From Terrimesophilobacter sp038243605 (GTDB taxonomy: Bacteria > Actinomycetota > Actinomycetes > Actinomycetales > Microbacteriaceae), in the NCBI GenBank assembly GCA_038243605.1, contig JBBSQX010000025.1:1-28484 (forward strand): a stretch of DNA of 28,484 nt, read 5' to 3'. Below the pieces are notes generated by a model that saw nothing but the letters and a program-made list of their open reading frames with translations, did not search any database and had not been told where the DNA came from. The position numbers and the translations under genes were made by a program. Below, piece by piece: positions 15,507 to 22,866 of the stretch; the stretch's first letter is position 1; each line of letters begins with the position of its first letter.

Positions 15507-15604
15507 AGCGCTGATGCTGAGGTTGTTGGCGTGCACAATGGTTGTTGAAACTGGCGGCGCCGGCTAATATTGATACTGCCTCCCGTTACGACGGGTCGGG
15601 AAGA

Positions 15605-15646
15605 AGACCTTAGAACCCCAGCCGGACGGCTGGATCTAGGGTCTTT
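15605..15646. terminator. Strong intrinsic terminator after the RCC1-repeat gene
   Basis: AGACCTTAGA (15605-15614) pairs with TCTAGGGTCT (15635-15644) with one G-T wobble. An inner stem, AGCC-GGAC-GGCT, stacks inside it, and TTTCGCTTTC follows. It lies between the convergent RCC1-repeat gene (plus) and the DUF3800-like gene (minus) and probably ends both. Confidence 0.8.
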
Positions 15647-16247
15647 CGCTTTCACTGGGGAGCAAGGAGTCCGCAGTTAGTCGCTGAAGCACGAAAGTTG
15701 AAGACAACGCGTCTAAATACTTCACTTCGCCTAGATGAGCCGCGTTGATCGCACCCAGTACCGCATCCGCAATCCACAGCAGAGGTTCATCTCCTCCGCG
15801 AAGATGAGAGATGCGGATGTCTCTACCCAACCCTTGGCCTTGCAACGCAACAATGTGGGCGACGTCTTTGGTGTCCTGGTTTCGGCTGCGGCTTTCCAGA
15901 GTAAGGTCATGAACTTTCATATCAAGAAGCTCCTGATAAAGAGTCTCAAGACATTTGCGTCGAAAACGCTCAGTTTTTCGTTGCCTTTCGCTGAGGTGAG
16001 TGACCACCACGGTCATCGGCTCAAGCTCACACAACCGATCGACAATGGCGTTCTTTCGAGCCCTGCTTTCGTCCGTCCAGTGAAGCTTGATCTGCCCTGG
16101 AAGTAACAGCGGGCGAAGAGCTCCTCGCATCGTGGCGCATTTGTCCGCCGGAATGACCGCCGACCCGATGAGGTACTCCTGCAGCCCCTCTCCGCGCGTG
16201 GCCAATGACTCATCAATGAATGCTCGAAACGGAGCCTCTGAAGTCAC
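15636..16247 (-). CDS. DUF3800-like protein, predicted RNase H-fold nuclease
   Basis: A 203-residue protein. FRAFIDESLATRGEGLQEY at the N-terminus gives the D12-E13 pair of the DUF3800 'iDESG' motif. IKLHWTDES (about 53-61), DLTLESRSRNQDTKD (E118 and D128) and LLWIADAVLGAI (D161, matching the family's 'qlADlva') supply the other expected acidic positions. DUF3800 is regarded as an RNase H-like fold with an acidic metal-binding centre and occurs often in mobile and defence contexts. Activity is not proven. The start is GTG 16247, placed immediately before the conserved motif. It follows the AAA_13 ATPase gene on the same strand, 143 bp downstream, and both have lower GC than the core genes, so a joint defence function is plausible. 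Confidence 0.65.
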   Translation of the reverse strand: MTSEAPFRAFIDESLATRGEGLQEYLIGSAVIPADKCATMRGALRPLLLPGQIKLHWTDESRARKNAIVDRLCELEPMTVVVTHLSERQRKTERFRRKCLETLYQELLDMKVHDLTLESRSRNQDTKDVAHIVALQGQGLGRDIRISHLRGGDEPLLWIADAVLGAINAAHLGEVKYLDALSSTFVLQRLTADSLLPSESERP

Positions 16248-16390
16248 GTGTTAACGCTATCGGCCGGTACCGTCAATCTGATTTCTGGATGCAGCTAATA
16301 GGCACTAACGAAATGATGTACGTGTTTGTCCGTCGTCGGCCCGATCGGCCAGGCCTCCACCCAGATCGCCCGCAACACCACTTCGAAAGA

Positions 16391-18685
16391 TTAAGTGCTA
16401 GCGTTCCCCGAATAGATCAGGTCCAAAGCTTGTTTCGCGTAGTTTTGGACTTCTCCTGAGTTTGCAACTGGCCGAATATAACCTGCGCTACCGTCATGAT
16501 GAAAAGTTCCCGCGTATGAATTTATAGACTCAATTTTGTCGGCGATATTCTGCGCGAAAACGAGTGGGCTTGGTGAAACCGACTGGCGAATCGCCGTAAT
16601 ACAGTCCCCAAGGATCAACCCGTCCTTTAAGTGCGTGGGGAATCTCGAGTGGAGATATCCCTCTAACATGGGGCGGATGTTGGCAGCCACCAATTGAAGG
16701 TCTCCTTGCCCCGAATTCACGAAAATCTCAACCGTTCTCAAAGTCCTTTTGCGCGCAGATTCACTTAGATCATCTAATGACGCTTCAGCCCAACTGCTGT
16801 ATGTACCAAACCCTCCGAGGAGTTGAATTTCGGCCACCGGAATAGCAGACATCATTCGAGTCAGCTCATTCCGATAGTCGCGAAGAAAGACGGAGTCATG
16901 GCTGCTAAGCAAAAGCTGAGATGACACACGTTGGAGCTTGATAAGTGTCGCGATCGTAATTCGACGTCGCCCCGCATCCATACTGCTCATCGGGTCGTCG
17001 ACGGCGATGATCAAGGCCGCTGCATCGGGATCGTCAAGCACGCTGGCAACGAAAAATGCGAAGGCCAGAGTTCTCTTATCACCTTCACTCAACGCGGTGT
17101 CGAAGTTTGGGCCAGTTTCGGCCGTGAGCGGTACTTCTCTGCTACGGAGCAATATTACGTACTCACTTTGCGGTGACGGCCCACGAAAGTTCGTTCTCAT
17201 CTCCTTCACCGAGAATCCCGCGCCGAAGCTTACGAGGAGTTCATTGATTTTCGATTGATATCGAGAAAGTGTTCCATCCATTAGCGCCCGCACATTGGAC
17301 CTTGCCTCGCCCCGATCTGTTTCGTGGCGAACGACATTTGCACGCGAATCGACGAGACCAGTCACTATCGCTGATACCCCCGGTGTGTGGCGAACGCGCT
17401 GAGCCTCCAGCCTCCCTCTCACGATCTGAAGAGCAGGGAGATCGCCGGCACTTAAGCCAGTCTTTAGGTCGCCTATAGCAGTTGAATTGCGGACAATTAT
17501 GCCATTAAACGAAGCGAGCGAGTCCTTAATTTGCGCCCAAAGCTCAGCTACTCTTTCCTGAATTTCTGGGACGACAAGCTTGGTCAGTGGGGCCGCAAGT
17601 TTTTGAGCGACTGCCCCCGAAATGAGAGACCAAATAGTGCTGAAATGTGTTTGAACATCGGTGACATCAATCACTAGCTCTTCGAAGGATGATCTTTCTT
17701 TCCACCAGTTGGTGAGCTTTACCTCGCTCGCAAGACGTCTGGTGAGATCCTGAACCGCATCTGGCCCAACCGACTCAGAAATCAGGTCGAAAAGATTTGT
17801 TATCTGCGTGACATGATCGAAATACTGTTGGCTGAAAAATTGACGATAGGCGCCTATAAGTTTGTTCCCGGCAATCGATTGGCGACAGTATGGGCACTCC
17901 TCATCACTCTCGAAAGCAGCACCGTCTCGTAACCACGTCTCAAACCCGGGTTGCATATGCGCGGCCAAGTGCTGCTCTACAAGTGTCGCGGCCGTGTCCT
18001 GAACTTCTTCAAGCCCGCGCGCCAATAGGTCAAATACGGCATCGAGTTTCGGCTCCAGCAGGCCAACCTCGATAGGCACCGGTTTGGCAAGTATCTCAGC
18101 AACGGACTCGTGGTTCTCTATATTCTTATCAGCCTTTGCAATTTTTGCCGTTATATCCTCATCTTCCGTGAACGCAATGAACTCATTTATCGTTGCTCCG
18201 TTCAGCATTGGCGATAAAGCATTCTCCTTGGCCCTGACGTCCGATGTGGCTGAAGCCAAATCTTCCGTTGCACGCCTTTCGCGAGAGGATTCCGCGACAG
18301 CCGAACCTCCCAGCACGAAGGAGAGCAAGTTCCGCCTGTGGGATGGATCAACCAGCGATCCAGAGTAAACGTTCTCGCGCACGAATCGAGAGTCAAATAC
18401 TCGAATTTTCGGTCGCAAGTGATCCCAGTTTCCTGAGACGATCTCACTTGTGCTTGGGCCATTATCAAAGTGCAGTTTCGCTTGCACTGACGTTGATTGA
18501 TCAATCGTCTGCAACCTCGCTAATTCGCTCATGTCGCCGGATCTCAAACTCTCAAGGAGCGCAGTGAAAGTGGACTTCCCTCGCCCGTTCTCGGCAAACA
18601 GGAGCGTGCACTGATGGAATCCTGGGCTTGTGCCGCTCGAATGCAGAAGCCCAAGCCCGTCGATTGCGAGAATTTTTTTCAACAT
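16391..18685 (-). CDS. AAA_13-family ATPase, RloC/PrrC-like, with CxxC hook
   Basis: A 764-residue SMC/ABC-type ATPase. The Walker A motif is near residue 31 (FAENGRGKSTFTALL). A long helical middle region contains CPYCRQS at about 264, resembling the zinc-hook CxxC of RloC. The ABC signature is at about 531 (ALSEGDKRTLAFAFF), Walker B at about 558-569 (LIIAVDDPMSSMD), and the switch His follows in LLSSHDSVFL. The C-terminal 100 residues (IRPMLEGYLHSRFP, then NSYAGTFHHD) match a tail common in AAA_13 proteins. RloC and PrrC are phage-responsive ATPases with a C-terminal anticodon nuclease; I cannot identify that catalytic triad here. The ATG at 18685 has GGAGG 7 nt upstream; an in-frame start at 18721 lacks this. 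It is much AT-richer than nrdJ or LysR, suggesting horizontal transfer. Confidence 0.8.
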   Translation of the reverse strand: MLKKILAIDGLGLLHSSGTSPGFHQCTLLFAENGRGKSTFTALLESLRSGDMSELARLQTIDQSTSVQAKLHFDNGPSTSEIVSGNWDHLRPKIRVFDSRFVRENVYSGSLVDPSHRRNLLSFVLGGSAVAESSRERRATEDLASATSDVRAKENALSPMLNGATINEFIAFTEDEDITAKIAKADKNIENHESVAEILAKPVPIEVGLLEPKLDAVFDLLARGLEEVQDTAATLVEQHLAAHMQPGFETWLRDGAAFESDEECPYCRQSIAGNKLIGAYRQFFSQQYFDHVTQITNLFDLISESVGPDAVQDLTRRLASEVKLTNWWKERSSFEELVIDVTDVQTHFSTIWSLISGAVAQKLAAPLTKLVVPEIQERVAELWAQIKDSLASFNGIIVRNSTAIGDLKTGLSAGDLPALQIVRGRLEAQRVRHTPGVSAIVTGLVDSRANVVRHETDRGEARSNVRALMDGTLSRYQSKINELLVSFGAGFSVKEMRTNFRGPSPQSEYVILLRSREVPLTAETGPNFDTALSEGDKRTLAFAFFVASVLDDPDAAALIIAVDDPMSSMDAGRRRITIATLIKLQRVSSQLLLSSHDSVFLRDYRNELTRMMSAIPVAEIQLLGGFGTYSSWAEASLDDLSESARKRTLRTVEIFVNSGQGDLQLVAANIRPMLEGYLHSRFPTHLKDGLILGDCITAIRQSVSPSPLVFAQNIADKIESINSYAGTFHHDGSAGYIRPVANSGEVQNYAKQALDLIYSGNAST

Positions 18686-18748
18686 CTGTCGACCTCCGTC
18701 AAGTATTGTTCGCCGAAACAAAGTTTGGCTTAGCCGAGGTGATCGAGC

Positions 18749-18777
18749 CTAATATTGTTCAAAATAGGGCATGACAA
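18749..18777 (-). promoter_or_regulatory. Predicted promoter of the AAA_13 ATPase gene
   Basis: Read on the minus strand, TTGTCA (18777-18772) and TATTAG (18754-18749) are 17 bp apart. The word TATTGTTC (plus-strand sense) occurs at 18753-18760, overlapping the -10, and again at 18704-18711 near the ribosome binding site, so a regulator may bind both. Confidence 0.4.
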
Positions 18778-18868
18778 TAGGTCGCGCCCCGCAACACTCG
18801 GTAGGCGAGCCTCGCCAAGGCAAGTCTCGATGGAAAACCTCAATCAACCCCGGCACGCCGCTGGCGAA

Positions 18869-18916
18869 TCGCAACATGTAGTGATTGAATGTCATGACGA
18901 CCGCAAGATCTAGCAG
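18869..18916 (+). promoter_or_regulatory. Two NrdR-like boxes upstream of nrdJ
   Basis: TCGCAACATGTAGTGA (18869-18884) and CCGCAAGATCTAGCAG (18901-18916) both fit the CwAnATnTwG core of the NrdR box and are 32 bp apart, the three-turn spacing typical of paired NrdR sites. A possible -35 (TTGAAT, 18885-18890) lies between them, so the repressor would cover the promoter. NrdR represses ribonucleotide reductase genes when dATP is high. Confidence 0.65.
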
Positions 18917-18923
18917 GTCGCGT

Positions 18924-18946
18924 GAGCGGCGAAAAACCGCTCTTTT
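18924..18946 (+). terminator. Terminator-like hairpin in the nrdJ leader
   Basis: GAGCGG (18924-18929) pairs perfectly with CCGCTC (18937-18942) around CGAAAAA and is followed by TTTT. It lies just after the second NrdR-like box and 24 bp before the start codon, so it would terminate or attenuate the transcript within its first 30 nt or so. Confidence 0.5.
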
Positions 18947-18969
18947 GTGGATGACGGGGAGCAAAAACG

Positions 18970-21897
18970 ATGACAACGGAGCAGCAGGCCGGCCAAAAAG
19001 CAGCACAAACTGGCGCGTCCAAAGGCCTGAGCATCGCACGCCACTTCAGTACGGCCGGCATCCACCCGTACGACGAAGTCGAGTGGGAACGCCGCGACGT
19101 TGAGCAGACGAACTGGAAATCCGGGGAGACGATCTTCTCGCAGAGCGGCGTGGAGTTCCCCAAGAGCTGGTCGGCGAACGCCTCCACCATCGTCACCACC
19201 AAATACTTCCGCGGTGCTGCAGGCGCCGAGAACCGCGAAAACAGTCTGCGCCAGCTCATTGACCGGGTCGTCAACAAGTACGTCGCGGCCGGCATCGAGC
19301 ACGGCTATTTCGCGACCACGGAAGACAGCAAAACCCTCGGCGACGAACTCACATGGCTCCTCCTCCACCAGGCGTTCTCCTTCAACTCCCCCGTGTGGTT
19401 CAACGTCGGCACCGAATCCCCGCAACAGGTCAGCGCGTGCTTCATCCTCTCCGTCGACGACACCATGGACTCGATCCTCAACTGGTATCGCGAAGAGGGA
19501 ATGATCTTCAAGGGCGGCTCCGGCTCCGGCGTCAACCTCAGCCGCATCCGCTCCTCCGCCGAACTGCTGAAGTCCGGCGGCACAGCGAGCGGTCCCGTCT
19601 CCTTCATGCGCGGTGCGGATGCCAGCGCCGGCACCATCAAATCGGGTGGCGCCACCCGCCGCGCCGCCAAAATGGTGGTGCTGGATGTTGACCACCCCGA
19701 CATCCGCGAATTCGTCGAGACCAAGGCGAAAGAAGAAGTCAAGATTCGCGTGCTCCGCGACGCCGGATTCGACATGGATCTCGGCGGCAGCGACATCGTG
19801 AGCGTGCAGTACCAGAACGCCAACAACTCGGTGCGTGTGAGCGACAAGTTCATGCGCGCGGTCGAGAAAGACGAAGGCTTCGACCTCACCGCCCGCGCCG
19901 ACGGCCGCGTCATCGAAACGGTGCGCGCCAAAGAACTGTTCGAAGAGATCTCGCAGGCCGCGTGGGCGTGCGCCGACCCCGGCATCCAGTACGACGACAC
20001 CATCAACGACTGGCACACCAACCCCGAATCCGGTCGCATCAACGGCTCGAACCCGTGCAGCGAGTACATGTCGCTCGACAACTCCTCCTGCAACCTCGCC
20101 TCGCTGAACCTGCTCACGTTCCTCAAAGAAGACGACACGTTCGACGTTGAAGGCTTCACCAAAGCAGTCGAACTCATCATCACGGCGATGGACATCTCCA
20201 TCTGCTTCGCCGACTTCCCCACCGAACCGATCGCCATCAACACCCGCGACTACCGCCAGCTCGGCATCGGCTACGCCAACCTCGGCGCTCTGCTCATGGC
20301 CACTGGCCACGGTTACGACTCGGATGGCGGCCGCGCCCTCGCCGCCTCCATTACCTCCCTCATGACCGGGGCTTCGTACCGCCGCTCGGCCGAGCTCGCC
20401 GGGATCGTCGGCCCGTATGCCGGATTCGCCCGCAACGCGAAAGCCCACGAACGTGTCATGCGCAAGCACTCCGCCGCCAATGACGAACTGCACCCGATGG
20501 GCGTCATGGATGGCGCCATCCACGCCCGCGCGGAGAAGGAATGGAAGACCGGCCTCGAAATCGGTGCGAAGAACGGATGGCGCAACGCGCAGGCCAGCGT
20601 GCTCGCCCCCACCGGCACCATCGGCTTCATGATGGACTGCGACACCACCGGCATCGAGCCGGACTTCTCGCTCGTCAAGTTCAAGAAGCTCGTCGGCGGC
20701 GGATCCATGCAGATCGTGAACCAGGCCATCCCGCGCTCACTGCGCCGCCTCGGCTACCCAGAAGAAACCGTCGAAGCGATCGTTGAATACATCGGCGAAA
20801 AGGGTCACGTCGTTGACGCCCCAGGCCTCAAGCCCGAGCACTACGAAATCTTCGACACCGCCATGGGCCAGCGCTCCATCGCCCCCATGGGCCATGTGCG
20901 CATGATGGCGGCAGCCCAGCCGTTCCTCTCCGGTGCGATCAGCAAGACCGTGAACCTGCCAGAGGATGCCACGGTCGAAGAGGTTGAAGAGGTCTACTAC
21001 CAGGGCTGGAAGCTTGGCCTCAAGGCTCTCGCCATCTACCGCGACAACTGCAAGGTGGGCCAGCCGCTTTCCGATGGCAAAAAGAGTGACGGCACGAAGG
21101 CACCCGCGAGTGCGACTGGCTCGTCATCCGCCGCAGCCAGCGACCATGCAGCCCCGGTTCGCCGCCGCCTGCCCAAAACGCGCCCCTCCCTCACCACCTC
21201 GTTCACCGTCGCCGGTGCACAGGGCTACCTGACGGCAGGCTCCTACCCCGACAACGGCCTGGGCGAAGTGTTCCTGCGCCTCGGCAAGCAGGGCTCCACG
21301 CTCGCCGGGGTCATGGATGCCTTCTCCATCGCCGTCTCTATCGGCCTGCAGTACGGCGTTCCGCTCACCACCTACGTGGAGAAGTTCACCAACCTGCGGT
21401 TCGAGCCGGCCGGCATGACGGATGACCAAGACATCCGCATGGCGCAGTCGATCATGGACTACATCTTTAGGCGCCTCGCCCTCGACCACCTGCCCTACGA
21501 GACGCGGGCAGCGATGGGCATCTTCACCACCGCCGAGCGCACAGCGCAGCTTGACGCTGGCGGGTATGACGCGACCCCGGGAGCACTTCCCTCCGCGCTT
21601 TCCACCACCGCGGATGTCACGGAAGACTTCGACGCAATCACCACAGAACCAGTCACCTCCACGGAACCGGTGGCTGAGGCTGCGCTGGCTGCCACCACCA
21701 CTGCTGCTGCTTCCAAGCCCGCGTCCACCCCCGCACCGGCGGTGTCATCCGCCATCCACTCCACCGCGGAGCTCTTCGAAGCGCAGCAGGGAATGACAGC
21801 GGATGCCCCCCTCTGCCTCACCTGCGGCGTGAAGATGCGGCCATCCGGCTCCTGCTATGTGTGCGAAAGCTGCGGCAGTACGAGTGGTTGCAGCTGA
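18970..21897 (+). CDS. nrdJ: Adenosylcobalamin-dependent (class II) ribonucleoside-diphosphate reductase
   Basis: A 975-residue, full-length B12-dependent reductase that makes deoxyribonucleotides without needing oxygen. The 10-stranded barrel begins at about residue 95 with HQAFSFNSPVWFNVG and VSACFIL (first redox Cys). GGSGSGVNLSRIRS is the effector and substrate loop region, NGSNPCSEYMSLDNSSCNLA carries the catalytic Asn-Cys-Glu set, and LAPTGTIGFMMDCDTTGIEP follows. A Pro/Ala/Thr-rich linker (about 885-925) leads to a Cys-rich tail (CLTCGVKMRPSGSCYVCESC, then GCS) that relays electrons from thioredoxin. The ATG at 18970 has GGGGAG 8 nt upstream. Regulation by NrdR is predicted from two boxes in the leader. 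I looked for a cobalamin riboswitch and did not find one. Dependence on cobalamin uptake or synthesis follows. Confidence 0.97.
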   Translation: MTTEQQAGQKAAQTGASKGLSIARHFSTAGIHPYDEVEWERRDVEQTNWKSGETIFSQSGVEFPKSWSANASTIVTTKYFRGAAGAENRENSLRQLIDRVVNKYVAAGIEHGYFATTEDSKTLGDELTWLLLHQAFSFNSPVWFNVGTESPQQVSACFILSVDDTMDSILNWYREEGMIFKGGSGSGVNLSRIRSSAELLKSGGTASGPVSFMRGADASAGTIKSGGATRRAAKMVVLDVDHPDIREFVETKAKEEVKIRVLRDAGFDMDLGGSDIVSVQYQNANNSVRVSDKFMRAVEKDEGFDLTARADGRVIETVRAKELFEEISQAAWACADPGIQYDDTINDWHTNPESGRINGSNPCSEYMSLDNSSCNLASLNLLTFLKEDDTFDVEGFTKAVELIITAMDISICFADFPTEPIAINTRDYRQLGIGYANLGALLMATGHGYDSDGGRALAASITSLMTGASYRRSAELAGIVGPYAGFARNAKAHERVMRKHSAANDELHPMGVMDGAIHARAEKEWKTGLEIGAKNGWRNAQASVLAPTGTIGFMMDCDTTGIEPDFSLVKFKKLVGGGSMQIVNQAIPRSLRRLGYPEETVEAIVEYIGEKGHVVDAPGLKPEHYEIFDTAMGQRSIAPMGHVRMMAAAQPFLSGAISKTVNLPEDATVEEVEEVYYQGWKLGLKALAIYRDNCKVGQPLSDGKKSDGTKAPASATGSSSAAASDHAAPVRRRLPKTRPSLTTSFTVAGAQGYLTAGSYPDNGLGEVFLRLGKQGSTLAGVMDAFSIAVSIGLQYGVPLTTYVEKFTNLRFEPAGMTDDQDIRMAQSIMDYIFRRLALDHLPYETRAAMGIFTTAERTAQLDAGGYDATPGALPSALSTTADVTEDFDAITTEPVTSTEPVAEAALAATTTAAASKPASTPAPAVSSAIHSTAELFEAQQGMTADAPLCLTCGVKMRPSGSCYVCESCGSTSGCS

Positions 21898-22241
21898 CCC
21901 GATGCCTGCGGATGGTCGCCGGGTCGCTGCCTCAGGGGCTTCCCCGCGCATGCTGTCGCCCCGCCGCGACCAAAGAAACTGGCGCATAGAGCAGGTCTCA
22001 GTAGCGACGGGCCCGGCGCAGCCAGCCAGTCACTCAGCCCCCGTCCCCCAGTCGCCCAGTCGCTTCAGAATGGGTCGGTGCTGACGCCCTGTGCCGACAC
22101 CCCACCACGAACGCGAAAAACGGGTTCGCGGCGACCCGCGCGTCGCCTTACGGTGGCGGATCACACTCAGGGCACCATAGACCTGCCTGCAGCACAAGGT
22201 ATGCGGTGCATGATCTTCGTCGAGCTGGTCACGCTCTCGCC
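21898..22241. other. Intergenic stretch between convergent nrdJ and VKOR genes
   Basis: No convincing gene. Two adjacent GC hairpins are present: CGCGAA (22112-22117) with TTCGCG (22125-22130), and GGCGAC (22130-22135) with GTCGCC (22142-22147). On the minus strand the second is followed after 9 nt by a T5 run, so it may end the mod-VKOR transcript. The rest is GC-rich sequence with short cagtcgcccagtcgctt-like duplications. Confidence 0.45.
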
Positions 22242-22862
22242 TCACCTGGTGAACTCGCTGATGACATCCAATTGCACCTGTGCGAGCACCGCGATGAGGA
22301 GGTAGCACAGCAGAGTGATGATGGGAATCCACCCGAACAGTGTGCCCGCAAAACGTCGACCTGATGCCGGCAACGGGATGGCCCCCGTGCGCAGCGCGTG
22401 CAGCATCAGCACCCAGAACACCGGAATCGTGACCGCCCACGTGACCATGCACCACGGGCAGAGCACGTGAAGAACGAACAGGCTCTGGCTGATGAACCAG
22501 ATTACGAGGCCGAGGGATGCGGTGGCGACGAGCGCGTAGATCGCCCAAAACCAGCGCGCAAACGTGGCACCAGCAAGCATGCCAACACCAATGACGATGG
22601 TGGCGCTCCAGAACACGATGCCCAGAAGCGAGTTGGGGAATCCGAAGATCTCGCCCTGTGCAGAGTTCAGGTTCGTACTGCACCCCACGAGAACGCTGAT
22701 ATTGCAGCCGAGCTGCGCGTCTGGGTTCTCAAGCAGCGCGAACTTGTCGAGCGTGAGGGCGAACGCGGCAATAAAGCCGATGATGCCGAGCCCGATGAGC
22801 GAAAGGGAAACACTGAGCGGACGCGCGGATGCAGGCTCGTTCGCTGTCGGAGTTGTCGTCAC
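22242..22862 (-). CDS. Vitamin K epoxide reductase (VKOR) family disulfide-forming membrane protein
   Basis: A 206-residue protein with about five TM helices. The first extracytoplasmic loop has the Cys pair C53 and C61 (LGCNISVLVGCSTN), followed by FGFPNSLLGIVFWS; the fourth helix has the catalytic CPWC (about 135-138) in LHVLCPWCMVTWAV. All four cysteines of the VKOR electron path are present. Bacterial VKOR reoxidises a DsbA-like partner using quinone; no such partner is fused or adjacent. The GTG start at 22862 has AGGA just upstream and follows the modC stop by only 4 bp, so this gene is the last member of the molybdate operon, an unexpected position. The three-residue polar N-terminus and Thr/Pro stretch precede TM1 in the cytoplasm. 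Confidence 0.9.
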   Translation of the reverse strand: MTTTPTANEPASARPLSVSLSLIGLGIIGFIAAFALTLDKFALLENPDAQLGCNISVLVGCSTNLNSAQGEIFGFPNSLLGIVFWSATIVIGVGMLAGATFARWFWAIYALVATASLGLVIWFISQSLFVLHVLCPWCMVTWAVTIPVFWVLMLHALRTGAIPLPASGRRFAGTLFGWIPIITLLCYLLIAVLAQVQLDVISEFTR

Positions 22863-22866
22863 GTTC

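Noticed and set aside
16300..16385. GC-rich patch between the ATPase and DUF3800 genes that can be read as a protein tail (GPIGQASTQIARNT)
   Set aside because: It may be a scar of a lost gene, but the readable stretch is too short to assign and no start or domain is visible.
18722..18868. Possible cobalamin riboswitch upstream of the B12-dependent reductase
   Set aside because: I looked for the conserved B12-box-like and GGTG core elements and did not find them; NrdR-like boxes and a simple hairpin explain the leader better.
18910..20523. Open frame of 537 codons on the minus strand antisense to nrdJ
   Set aside because: Low-complexity Gly/Ala/Val/Asp translation typical of the complement of a GC-rich gene; nrdJ on the plus strand is unmistakable.
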